A stretch of DNA of 64,000 bases, taken from NCBI GenBank assembly GCA_007844125.1, contig CM017556.1, forward strand, positions 69,224,860 through 69,288,859, read 5' to 3'. Origin of the DNA: Sinonovacula constricta. Its lineage: Eukaryota; Mollusca; Bivalvia; Cardiida; Solecurtidae. This document shows positions 13,226-24,207 of the stretch, in pieces. The notes below the pieces were generated by a model that did not search any database, was not told the origin of the DNA, and saw only the letters and a program-made list of their open reading frames with translations. A program made the position numbers and the translations under genes. Positions within the stretch are counted from its first letter, which is position 1, and each line of letters starts with the position of its first letter.

Positions 13226-13486
13226 AAGTGAACTTTGCACATCAAACTGCTTGCAAGCTGTAATGGCCGCATCCACTATGAGACCTCAAGTCTGTGGTGA
13301 GAGACCTGGCAAGATGTTTGTGACGGTGATCAGTGTGGACAGTCAATGCTTCAGTCCCCGGAAGGACGTCAGTGACATTGAGTCTGACACACAGTCAGAC
13401 ACACAGTCTGACACACAGTCTGACACACAGTCTGACACACAGTCAGACACTCAGTCTGACACACAGTCAGACACACAGTCTGACAG
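13226..13486 (+). CDS. SHANK: SHANK exon: linker before PDZ with an SDTQ repeat tract
   Basis: The 3' end is firm: donor ACAG|GTGTGT at 13,487, and the next exon continues the frame into SDYAPRTVVLQ, the start of the SHANK PDZ region. The exon carries a 12-bp tandem repeat (13,379-13,480) coding for about nine SDTQ units, an acidic, phospho-acceptor-rich linker. Preceding residues include VCGERPGKMFVTVISVDSQ, which I do not recognise. The 5' boundary is inferred from the polypyrimidine acceptor TTTCTAG ending at 13,225. An internal ATG at 13,263 could also start a short isoform. In vertebrate SHANKs the SH3-PDZ linker holds a serine-rich SDY tract at this place. Confidence 0.6.
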
Positions 13487-14031
13487 GTGTGTAGAGGAGG
13501 CTGGTTAAGAGAAAGGGGAATATTGTCTCCTCTCAGAGGATATAAAGAATTTAAAATAGAAGAAATATTTATTTTATAGAGAGCAACAGTTTTGGCCTTG
13601 TTCAAAAAAGAGTAATTGGTTCTGTTGTAAAGATCTATATTTTAGTGTAGGGTTGCCCTGTGTTAGTAGAGTTGCTGACTTGTTTGTAACTACTAAGACT
13701 GCTCCGCCTCACATCATGTCAGCCAGAGTTCCACTTGGGGCAAAAATTTACCAAAGGAAGGTCTTCCAGCTTACCTAGGTTTTGCTGGTTGCTCCACCCA
13801 GACATTTGTCCAATTGGTTTTCGATAAATAAGTAGAAAATAGGAAGACTGGGGCTTGCACATGAGGTAAGAGTGTGTCACTGTCTTGCACAATCATGGCC
13901 CACAGCAAACTCAACATGTCACCTCACTAACTGTTGACTGAAAGATGCAGCTTGTGAATATTAATGGATTGAATGGACATAATTGTCTTTTTGTTTTCTA
14001 TGCTATATATGTTACTTTTTTCTACTTTCAG

Positions 14032-14105
14032 TGACTATGCGCCAAGGACGGTGGTTCTTCAGAGGGCCCCTGAAGGATATGGCTTTGTGCTGCGAGGTGC
14101 TAAAT
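14032..14105 (+). CDS. SHANK: SHANK exon: first strand of the PDZ domain
   Basis: A 74-base exon with acceptor TACTTTCAG and donor AAAT|GTAAGA. It encodes SDYAPRTVVLQRAPEGYGFV followed by LRGAK, the beta-A/beta-B region with the ligand-carboxylate-binding loop (YGFV in place of the GLGF-type loop; vertebrate SHANKs have FGFV here). Strongly SHANK-specific is the LRGAK that follows. The PDZ domain binds C-terminal ligands such as GKAP/SAPAP at postsynaptic densities. Confidence 0.92.
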
Positions 14106-15952
14106 GTAAGAATATAAAGATGTAGCTCTAATAGTCTATTTCAATACCAGTAGTTGTGTTTAAGGCTTTTGATAGAATGGCAAATGTTTGTCTTCCCCTA
14201 TAAAAATCTGCTTAAAATCTAAACTGTGCACAAGACTTTGGATTATGTTCAAAAGAGATAAAAATGACTTATCAGAGTCAATATCATGAAGTAAACAATA
14301 AGTAGGGAAACTTTTGACCATGTGTTGAGCTTAAATCAAATCAGTTACAGAAATAAGATCGTTCCAGAGATGTTTTCTAAGGTAGCTCTGTTGGGGGGTG
14401 GGGCAACTATTCTCAAAGAAAGTTCACGAGACAAAATACCACCATTTTTCTGGTCAGCGTACTCTTAAGACAAAAGTATCAATCATTGTTCTGTTTTCAC
14501 ACAACCGTTGTTGTGTTATTTTATTGCATATTTCCGAACCAATATTCCATTAAGGGGATCAGTGTCAGGTACCCCCCCCACCTGCCCTGAGGGCATTTGT
14601 ATGACACATTACAACATTATAATGTTAAAAGTTCCAGTGTTGTCATTTGGCTTGCTGTTTAGGTCAGGGGCTGTATACAAGTTATAGGGTACCCAGCTAA
14701 CATCAACATGTTTACATAAAAGCAATTTACTCCACCATGTTGGTACCCAAGTATATATACATACATACAGCCAGCTGTTAACATCTCAACACTGAGCCAA
14801 GTTGTTTGAAATTCAGCCCTCTAGTCAAATCAATGAAATAACAGCTGTCTGGTATCTGACATCATTAAAGGTCCCATTGCTCATAATAAATGTCAGGTAT
14901 CAACTGAGCAGGTTGGAGGAAGTTCATGGATTTAATATGAGTTGAGAAACTAAAGGATCTTAAGGCAGTAACCTAAGGCAGAAAATGTGCAATGAATTGA
15001 TCTTTGACAATATGAGACCTTGTGTGGTACGGACTACAGTCATTGTTGCTTTTTCCCCCTGTGAATATTGTATGGACTTAAACAGCATGCATGTGTTTGA
15101 ACAGGATCATTAATGACTAAACGTTTACTGAAAATTCTGCCTTTCATTATGAATTACTTGTCTCATTGCACTATTTTCTTGACAGAAAGTTCCTAGTCTT
15201 TTACTTTATGTTCATCAGCTCAAAGTGGTCAAAATGATGAGTAGAACGTAAGGTTGGAGTGACCTCAAGGTTGAAAATTTAGGATATGCTATCATATATT
15301 TGTGAACATAATATACTCTTAATAGCCAGCAAAATTATTCATATATGTCTACATAACTGTCAGAACTAATGAATGCATAACTGTGTTCACTTGATGCATG
15401 AAGTTTAACAATGACCTCATTGGCACAAACAATGCTTGGTCTGTAATGAACTTTCAATAGAAGAGCAAGTAGCTTTAGTAATGAGGACAGTGTTCGGAAA
15501 TGCTTGCTACATACAGTGTTTAAGACAATACATTCTTATTATAGTGCTTGTATGTAATTTGTGACTTGTGAAGATAAGATATTCCAAAGGTGCATGTTAT
15601 GTTGATAGTTCCAGATATGATTAAAGTGCACAGACATGTATGGTGATGTTGACAGTTCCTGCAATGTTTATCATATATGGTTAATAAGGTGTGGAAGATG
15701 AAAAAGATTAAGAGACAGTTATGGAAGTTTGGGTTAATTAACAATTACCCACAACGCAGTAAGTCAATGAGTGCACTAAACTGGAAGGACAAAAACATAC
15801 ATGACACAAGTAGTGGTGAGTAGAAATACCATTTAAACCAGCAACCCAGAACAAATTCATGAATTTAAACACAATTTTGCATGATAAAAAAATATTAAAA
15901 TCAGCAACAATTTAGCACATGCATTTATCTGATAGTACTGCAGACAAGTGGT

Positions 15953-17530
15953 TTGTCATCCATGGCTTACATGCATCAGTTGGGTTGTGGTGTAGAACCT
16001 AGGCACTTGCTGCTGTTAGGATGTGGTGTAGAAGAACCTAGGTACTTGCACCTGTTGGGTTGTGGTGTAGAACCTAGGTACTTGCAGCAGTTGGGTTGTG
16101 GTGTAGATCTAATTGCTTGCAGCTATTGGAGTGTTGAGTAGAACCAATTACCTGCAGCTTTTGGGATGTGTTGTAGAGAGCAAAATCTTGCCACCTTCGG
16201 ATTGTTGTCTAGAACCTAGGTACTTGCTGCTGTTGGGTTGTGGTGTAGAACCTAAGACTTGCAGCTGTTGGGTTGTAGTGTAGAAGAACCTAGCGACTTG
16301 CAGTGGTTTGGTTGTGGTGTAGACCCTAGGCAGTTGCAGCTGTTGGGTTGTGGTGTAGAACCTAAGACTTGCAGCTGTTGGGTTGTGGTGTAGACCCTAG
16401 GCACTTGCAGCTGTTGGGATGTGGTGTAGAACCTAGGCACTTGCAGTGGTTGGGTTGTGGTGTAGACCCTAGGCACTTGCTGCTGTTGGGATGTGGTGTA
16501 GAAGAACCTAGGTACTTGCACCTGTTTGGTTGTGGTGTAGAACCTAGGCACTTGCAGTGGTTGGGTTGTGGTGTAGACCCTAGGCACTTGCTGCTGTTGG
16601 GATGTGGTGTAGAAGACCCTAGGCACTTGCTGCTGTTGGGTTGTGGTATAGAACCTAGGTACTTGCACCTGTTGGGTTGTAGTAAAGAAGAACCTAGGTA
16701 CTTGCACCTGTTTGGTTGTGGTGTAGAACCTAGGTACTTGCAGCTGTTGGGTTGTGGTGTAGAACCTAGACTCTTGCTGCTGTTGGGATGTGGTGTAGAA
16801 GAACCTAGGTACTTGCAGCTGTTTGGTTGTGATGTAGAAGAACCTAGGTACTTGCAGCTGTTTGGTTGTGGTGTAGAACCTAGACTCTTGCTGCTGTTGG
16901 GTGTAGATCTAATTGCTTGCAGCTATTGGAGTGTTGAGTAGAACATATTACCTGCAGCTTTTGGGATGTGTTGTAGAGAGCAAAAACTTGCCACTTTGGG
17001 ATTGTTGTCTATAAACTAGGTACTTGCTGCTGTTGGGTTGTGGTGTAAAACCTAAGACTTGCAGCTGTTGGGTTGTAGTGTAGAAGAACCTAGGGACTTG
17101 CAGTGGTTGGGTTGTGGTGTAGACCCTAGGCACTTGCAGCTGTTGGGTTGTGATGTAGAACCTAGGTACTTGCTGCTGTTGGGTTATGGTGTAGAACCTA
17201 GGGACTTGCTGCTGTTGGGTTGTGGTGTAGAACCCAGGTACTTGCAGCTGTTGGGTTATGGTGTAGAACCTAGGGACTTGCAGTGGTTGGGTTGTGGTGT
17301 AGAACCTAGGCACTTGCTGCTGTTGGGATGTGGTGTAGAAGAACCTAGGTACTTGCACCTGTTGGGTTGTGGTGTAGAACCTAGGCACTTGCAGTGGTTG
17401 GGTTGTGGTGTAGAACCTAGGCACTTGCTGCTGTTGGGTTGTGGTGTAGAACCTAGGCACTTGCACCGTTGGGTACTGGTGTAGAACCCAGGTACTTGCA
17501 GCTGTTGGCTTATGGTGTAGAACCTAGGAC
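15953..17530. repeat. 36/39-bp minisatellite with an 800-bp higher-order unit
   Basis: About 40 tandem units, each built around TTGCAGCTGTTGGGTTGTGG and TGTAGAACCTAGGCAC; some carry an extra GAA (39 bp). A divergent block starting GTAGATCTAATTGCTTGC occurs at 16,103 and again at 16,903, giving an 800-bp higher-order repeat whose second copy is incomplete. Because the unit is a multiple of three with few stop codons, long open frames (up to 190 codons on + and 172 on -) run across it. These encode only the repeat (LLGCGVEPRHLQ-like on +), lie inside an intron and are not taken as genes. Confidence 0.95.
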
Positions 17531-18676
17531 TCCGGTGCTGAGCCCAAGAGTGGGGTGTATTTCATTTTATTAATTATTGTTACATGGCCTTAACTATCAT
17601 TAGATTTAGCTAGATGCCTCATTGATGGTCATGATCATGTTGATGTGTATAAAACCAAGGACTTTTTGAGATATCATCTGCTAACATTGGCTTGGCTTAA
17701 TATCAAAAACATATCTCACAAAAGTGACCACACTATTATATACAGTGAACTTCATCAGATTTGCTTTAGATTTTAAGGTATCATGTCACTGACAGTTGAT
17801 TGGGTGTTTTTTTAATAAACACCAGATACCATTACTTTTACCATTCTGTTCTTAAATAAATCTTCAATTGTTTTTAAACTGGTTCTTTGCCATTCTTTGC
17901 TTTATTTTGGTCTAGTACTTGTAATTGTACTTTACCTCATTGGTTCATAGATCACATGACAGTGGACAGGTAACATGATGTTAAGTATCTCACTGCTAGC
18001 TATGTCCATTGGCCATCCATCAAGCCTGTCACTTCAAACCCACTACTGCCTGCTGTTTAGACACAACCTGTCTGATAGCTTTTGTCGCCATGGTTATACA
18101 CTTAGCTCCTCCCATTCTGTTTGATCGGAACATGGTGTAAACCTCTTGGAAATAGTCCCAAGTGCTCCCAGAAGACAGGTAAAGCCATTTGTAAGAGGAT
18201 GACCACCAATATAATATTGATGTTTACAGCAGCCATCTTGGATATTGACCTGGACACCACTTAAGAAAGTGGCCCTAGAAGGAAGGGTTATATTTGGCAT
18301 CATTCTTTTATTTTTGGAGGCATTGTGGCTGTCAATCAATTTATCGTCCTAGGATGCCCTCATTGTTTTACTGCAGGTGTGAAAGCAATACACCATGGAC
18401 TTTTATTATATTTATATAACAAAAACACACAAAAATATTTTGTGAAATCTTGCATCTCTCAACCTTCTACACAGCATCAAGCATAGTGAAACCCTAAATT
18501 CACTGTGAATAATAATACATATTTGCAAAGTATATATTCCTAAACATTTCTTTGTAATAACAAAAAAATATACCATACTGTTGAAAAGTTTCCTTGTTAT
18601 ATCAATTTCTATCCTATCTTGTATAATGTTTCTTTAACAGGGTCTCTCAGTGAAACACAAACTGTTAACTTTTATC

Positions 18677-18775
18677 CTGCTAAGTAACATTTGGCCTTTG
18701 TAGAAAGTATGGATCAAGATCATTCAGATCCTGCTTGGAGCTGTCTGATCAGCATCTACACTAATTGTTACCTTG
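18677..18775. repeat. Dispersed palindromic repeat, copy 7
   Basis: AGATCCTGCTTGGAGCTGTC followed by TGATCAGCATCTACACTAA. The core is inverted relative to the 5,461 copy. Confidence 0.5.
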
Positions 18776-20131
18776 TATTTATCAGTAAGTTCAGTTACCT
18801 TTGCATGTAAGCCAATAAATAAAATTGTTATATAAACACACTTATGTACAGATATAGCCTTGTGTTAATAATGCCTGAACAATGAATAGCTATGTGAATA
18901 TGCTTGCTGCGGACATGAGGTTCTGTTCATTTACCTTGAAATTTGGTCCTGTAAAAGCAGATTTTTTGTTGAACAGGGATTATTAAACAAATGCAATTAG
19001 TGGTCAGACAATTATGCTCAGTCCAAGTGAAACAGGACAATCCAGTTTTTTGGAGATTACAGTTTTACAATGGTTTTCTTTCTTCCTTAGTGTAAGGATC
19101 AATGTAATTCTACATTCAGAGCTGAAGTTTTGGGAAAACATCCATCCCTACTGCTATGGTCTTGTGGGGACATTCTTCATTTCGATTTCGTGCTCAAATG
19201 TGGGGGCTGCTTTTTTTTCGTTCTGACGTTTGCTGTGATTTATAAGTGAATACATTATGTATAGTTGTACAACATGAGTTGTAGGTTAAACAAATATTGA
19301 ATTCACTTAAATGAAATCTTAATAAATGGGTGGTTTTATGTTAAAACAGTTAAAAACCAGGGAATTCCAGGAATCTTTTTATTTTCTATTTCCTAAGTTT
19401 TATACTTTTACATCTGTGGAATTATGAGTGCTTTTTTAAAGTTTAGCCAGAAATACATGTAGTTTCTTAGCACTTGTGTTTAATTATTAAGCCCATAGTT
19501 ACAATGGGAAATATTGTGAGACCCGGTCGGAGTAAGACAGTTCAGGTGACAGGTGCAAGTGTGGTATATGAACCATTTACAGCAGGTAATAGACAGCTAG
19601 TGATAGTCTTACTGATGGTTGGTTGCTGGATTTGTTCATAAGTAGCTATACTTGATGATCGTTACCCATTCATTTACAACTTGTACAAGGTTTGGCACTT
19701 TATTGTAAGAAACGTTGAACTATACAGTTTCTGTCAGAAATCAGGAATAACTGACAGAAAGCAATTAAACCTATTTATCCATGAAAATGTTAAGAACAAG
19801 TAGCATGTTGATATACTAGGTTTAAAAGTTAGCCTAGAAAAGGTTTGTGCTGTTAATGTTTTACTACAATGTATAAGTCTACATGCGTATGTTCATAATA
19901 AAAAAAGTTTAACAATTGGTAGATAAAAATGCAGTACCAAAGTTGAAGATATACTTACAATATCTTAAAAAAAGGTATACAAGTTGGTTTAGAGAAAAAC
20001 ATTTCAGTTGAATTACAAGCAACAGAAGAAACATGAACATTAGTAACATGACATAGCTTGAAAATTTGTCTTTATCATTGTGAAGCATACAGTTTGTATT
20101 TAAGATAATATTGTATACCCCTCTGTTACAG

Positions 20132-20265
20132 CCCAGCTCAAGCCGAGTGGAGAGTTGGACTTCCAGCCCACGGCAGAGTTCCCAGCCTTACAGTACCTGG
20201 ACAGTGTCGACCCAGCCAGTGTGGCTGATCAGGCTGGGCTTAAAGCTGGAGATTTCATCCTTGAG
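20132..20265 (+). CDS. SHANK: SHANK exon: middle of the PDZ domain
   Basis: A 134-base exon (acceptor CTGTTACAG, donor TTGAG|GTACAT) in phase with its neighbours. It encodes GELDFQPTAEFPALQYLDSV and DPASVADQAGLKAGDFILE. The FPALQYL-(D/E)-SVD and AGL-GDF-E blocks are the hallmark of the SHANK PDZ domain, including the long beta-B/beta-C loop typical of this family. Confidence 0.95.
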
Positions 20266-21144
20266 GTACATGACATTCTTTATCTGTATCCCTCTTAAAG
20301 CAATAATTTATGAATGCACTCAAATTTGTGTAATATCTAACTTATCTTGTTAAATTAATGGAAACTTTAGTCTTTGCTAGAACAATTACCATTCTTTTTA
20401 ACCCCAGTATGAAATTGGCCTCAGTCAAACAGGATGTTGGTTTCATTCTAAGACCATGATTAATTTTTTAAAGAAAAACTACATCTCCATTCAATTTTCT
20501 GAGTTTATAATGACAGTTTCAAGACTGGTTGACTTGAGTTTTAAGCTTAAGCCTCAAACAGATTCCCTGCATTTTATTCGGTCAAAATCGAATGTTTACT
20601 TCGATATGACCAATCTTGTATGTGGAATCTGTCTCCAAGTCAAGTTTAATGTTATATACATACAGCAAGCTGGACTTGGTCATTTTGTATATGATGTCAT
20701 GAGTTCATAACATAGTCAAATCAGTATTTTAATCATTGCCAGAAAGTATGTTAACACAATAAACATAGGCTATGTATAGTATTTCAATAGAACAAGGTGT
20801 AGACTGGAGTCAATAAACTGTAAGGTAACAATTGTCTTGGGATTGGTTGTGGGAGTAGCACATAACCCAGTAATAATAAACAACACTTCAAACCTTGGAA
20901 CAACCATGTCACCAAATCAACATTAAATTGAATGCTTATATGTTAGCAGTTGATTTGTTGGGAAATGTAGGTCAAAATGTACACATATTTATTTAACCCT
21001 ACTTGAAATGAGCAATTACAAATGTCAATACATGTGAGTGTAGTTTGTATGCAGATAGCTTCCTTGACTTACATATAATACTCAAAATAATACATATACT
21101 CACAATTGATGAATGCCTAGGCAAGTACAGTAGATTTTAACTAG

Positions 21145-21195
21145 GCACCAGCTGCTTGGAGCTGTCTGATCAGGATCAGCATTATTTGTGCTTAT
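21145..21195. repeat. Dispersed palindromic repeat, copy 8
   Basis: CACCAGCTGCTTGGAGCTGT, CTGATCAGGATCAGCATTAT, TTGTGC. This is the clearest example of the right-hand half of the element. Confidence 0.5.
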
Positions 21196-22599
21196 CTATT
21201 ACCTTTGCATGAAGTTATTAAGATAAAAATTTGGAATTAAATATTAAAATGTAGCATAAGGGTTTAAAATTTCATTTCAATACCTTTATGTTCATCCTTT
21301 TAACCTGTAACTTGTTGTTTTCAAGTTCCTTACTGGTTCACATTTTTTGACCTCAAATCAAGTGGTCTCTGAGACTCCAGTGACGCCTTCCACATTTAAG
21401 ATATACCATACATTCTTTGATGTCCACGGTTATGAAAGGCGTATCTAGCATCTATCAAACTTCAATCTTTTGAAACTCAGATCACTTTACAAATATTTTT
21501 ATTAGATCAAAGTAAAATGATAATATAAACTTGATAATATTTCAGTTGTTTAAAATAAATCTGATAGCAATAAAAATGTTTAAATTGTTTGTGAAAATTG
21601 ATTAGCTTATGCTGTTTACTTTTTTAAATGTTAGACAATGATCAGTCTTAATATCACATAATAAATAAATAAAACATACTTTACTACATGCAGTCATTAT
21701 AAAATTCATGACACGCTTATTAAGAAACCAATCATTATTCTAGCTATTTGGAAACTTCATTAGTAAAAGGAAAAAACATATTTTTTTTGTAAATGACCTA
21801 TTTTCTGCAGTAAATAAACTGAAAAGACAACAACAACCAATGCTAATATTAGTTTGATCTAAATGTTGATCAATCTGTCCATTCATATTCATTTTGTGCA
21901 GAAAATGTGTTTACCTCTGACCAGTTTGTAGGTAAGGCTAGATGTTAAGATAAGCCAGAAGTTTTAAGGTTGCTTGTTCATTGTATCAGAAGGTTCAGTG
22001 TATGACTGTAATCTATATATATATATATATATATATGTCTCTTCACCGACCATTGTCTGAACAACTGGGGTCTTAGCCATAAAGTACTTTGTAGGTATTT
22101 TATCTTACTTAGCTACATTACCTCAAATAATTAAAATAGTAAGAAATTTGTAAGATAAACTGATTTTATATATGAATCTTATGGAAGTTAAATTTAGTAA
22201 TTTTTTTTAAAAACATCAGTTCTGGTCTCATTAAATAGGGTTGCTGAAATATGATAAACATTGTATTTTCTATGATACCCATGCTCAGCTATAATTTATT
22301 ATTGAGACATGCATGCAGGTGGAATATTTTATAGTTCCTGATATATTATACTTAAGATCCACTCATCTCTACACTCAAGTTATGATCAGCTGATGTAAAA
22401 TATGTAAATGTTGAGGAAACCTAATATATTCCGGCAACATATTGTTGGGCTGATGCCAAACAGATCTGTGTTGACATAAGGGGAGGGGGGCATGGACTTG
22501 GACTGTTATCACAGATATTATACCTGTCCCATCTGATAGCTGCCTGACCTAAATTTTATAGCCACTTTTAACCTTTTAGTCCAGAAGAATCGGGTACAT

Positions 22600-22660
22600 G
22601 TTAATAGCATAGATCCAGATTAGACAGCACGTAATGTTTGATCAGGAGCTGCACTAATTA
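22600..22660. repeat. Dispersed palindromic repeat, copy 9
   Basis: GCATAGATCCAGATTAGACA followed by TTTGATCAGGAGCTGCACTA. The arms are degenerate but in the expected order. Confidence 0.4.
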
Positions 22661-23226
22661 CACAAGAGTTGACAAAATGTCTCACCAGCTTGAATCATCA
22701 GCAACTAGTTTTGTATTGTATCAGATGTCAGGAAAAGGGTGATATACCTGTATACAGGTCTCATACTAGTATAACTAAAGCCAATGTAAACACTGAATTT
22801 ATGGGCTTCTATGAATATATTACATATTAATATGTAGATTTGAAAAAAAATGACTTTTCCAACAGTTTAACAATTGGAAAAATGGAATTTATATTCCAAA
22901 TACAAATCTCTATTTCTCTGATGAAGTGGAAAAATATATCACTGCAAAAACTCCCTGTATAGAACAATATGTTCACAGATAACCCTTTTTTAATTTTAAC
23001 ACAAAAAGGGGTTATTAAAAGTAAGCCATTTTAGATTAGCTATCTGTGTAGACATATTTAATTGGTATTCTTTTTCTGACTCAATTTGAATTGATAATAT
23101 GGAGACTTAAGTACATATCTAAATTAAATTATTGCAAAAAAAAAGAAAACAGGTAAATGTCAGCATACACATGTTTCAAATCTTAATGTTATAATATATA
23201 TATTTTTACATATCTTGTTTTTTCAG

Positions 23227-23398
23227 ATCAATGGAGAGAATGTTGTGCGTGCGTCACATGACAGAGTGGTCCATCTCATCCGGGGGACTGGCGACACCTT
23301 GGCTATGAAGGTGGTCACCGTGCGCCAGGGGAGTCGAACCCCTGACTGGTTTGTCAATCAAAACAAGTCTATGACCCTACCTAACAAGAAGAAGAAAG
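23227..23398 (+). CDS. SHANK: SHANK exon: end of the PDZ domain
   Basis: A 172-base exon with acceptor TTTTTTCAG and donor AAAG|GTAACT. It encodes INGENVVRASHDRVVHLIRG, then TLAMKVVTV, matching the last PDZ strands and helix alpha-B (histidine at the helix start, as in class I PDZ domains that take Ser/Thr at ligand position -2). It continues into a basic stretch ending NKKKK. A phase-1 end joins cleanly to the 23,868 exon. Confidence 0.95.
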
Positions 23399-23584
23399 GT
23401 AACTAACAAATATATACATAATTTACAAATGCATCTTGCATGCCTAGTGTGTAATAGACTTTCATGATTTTTTTTGTTCATTTTATGTTTTTCCTAAAGA
23501 CTGGAAAATTTAAACTAAAGTGGCCGTATAGATTTGTTAGTGTGAGACTTTAAATAAGTGAAAATATGTCATGATTAATGAAAA

Positions 23585-23665
23585 TGAATCTGGCTCAGAT
23601 AAATATTGTAGGTACTGATCAGCCAGCTGCTGCTACAGGATCAATTTTATTGACTGCTTAGTCTC
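23585..23665. repeat. Dispersed palindromic repeat, copy 10
   Basis: GGTACTGATCAGCCAGCTGC followed by TGCTACAGGATCAATTTTAT, within the short intron between two SHANK exons. Confidence 0.45.
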
Positions 23666-23867
23666 TTAATAGGTTTTGTTACCTATGCATATTATTTTCA
23701 CTATTTGACTTAAATAACAATTTGATATTCCATTTGAGTAATTTTGTATTCCAACTGTCACAGTGCCTTATTGTGTATGAAGAATTTATTAAAAACATTA
23801 ATTTAACTGTTGGTAAAATTGCTACTTAAAAATGCGATCCTAACCAACTTGCTGTTTCCTCTGACAG

Positions 23868-23960
23868 CTGCCCCAGTGCCACCACAGAGAGACCCAAGGA
23901 CATCGCTGTCAATGTCACGGTCTGAAGGGCAGTCAATGAGTGAGGAGCTAGCAGCCATGG
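23868..23960 (+). CDS. SHANK: SHANK exon: post-PDZ conserved segment
   Basis: A 93-base exon (acceptor TCTGACAG, donor CATGG|GTAAGT). It encodes APVPPQRDPRTSLSMSRSEG followed by QSMSEELAAM. Vertebrate SHANKs have the same order after PDZ: a short proline-rich run, then a TLTLRSKSMTAELEEL-type helix. The match in order and spacing supports orthology rather than a generic PDZ protein. Confidence 0.9.
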
Positions 23961-24207
23961 GTAAGTCAAGGCTATAATTAATAAATGTAATAGCATATTC
24001 ATATGGGTACTCATTCAGTTTCAATTCAGATTGGAGTTTAACCTCAAAATGTAATATATATATATATAATTAGATTTTTCAGCAAGTGTAAGCAATCACA
24101 ATCACTTCTTTATGATGGATTTTGGTACCATTAATAACAGCACGTTTCTATAATATGTATAGCATACTGAATATTTCACTTTTGACACATATTTTTTTAT
24201 CTTGCAG

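Larger units (their letters stand above)
14106..20131 (+). other. SHANK intron with minisatellite and repeats
   Basis: A 6.0 kb intron between two PDZ exons. It contains the 15,953-17,530 minisatellite and one dispersed repeat near 18,677. Apart from these I see no gene; the frames at 18,094-18,339 (-) and 19,014-19,226 (+) have no recognisable domain or splice context. Confidence 0.8.
20266..23226 (+). other. SHANK intron
   Basis: A 3.0 kb AT-rich intron with an (AT)n run at about 22,013-22,036 and two palindromic-repeat copies (21,145 and 22,600). The open frames at 20,456-20,710 show no domain. It ends in a TTTTTTCAG acceptor. Confidence 0.85.

Noticed and set aside
13369..13605. Minus-strand ORF over the 12-bp repeat
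   Set aside because: Shadow of the SDTQ coding repeat; the plus strand fits SHANK in phase with the next exon.
16252..17484. Repetitive ORFs of 141-190 codons on both strands
   Set aside because: They follow from a 36/39-bp unit without stops, lie inside a SHANK intron and have no splice sites or start context.
18094..18339. Minus-strand ORF of 81 codons in a SHANK intron
   Set aside because: No domain, no splice or promoter context, ordinary length for chance.
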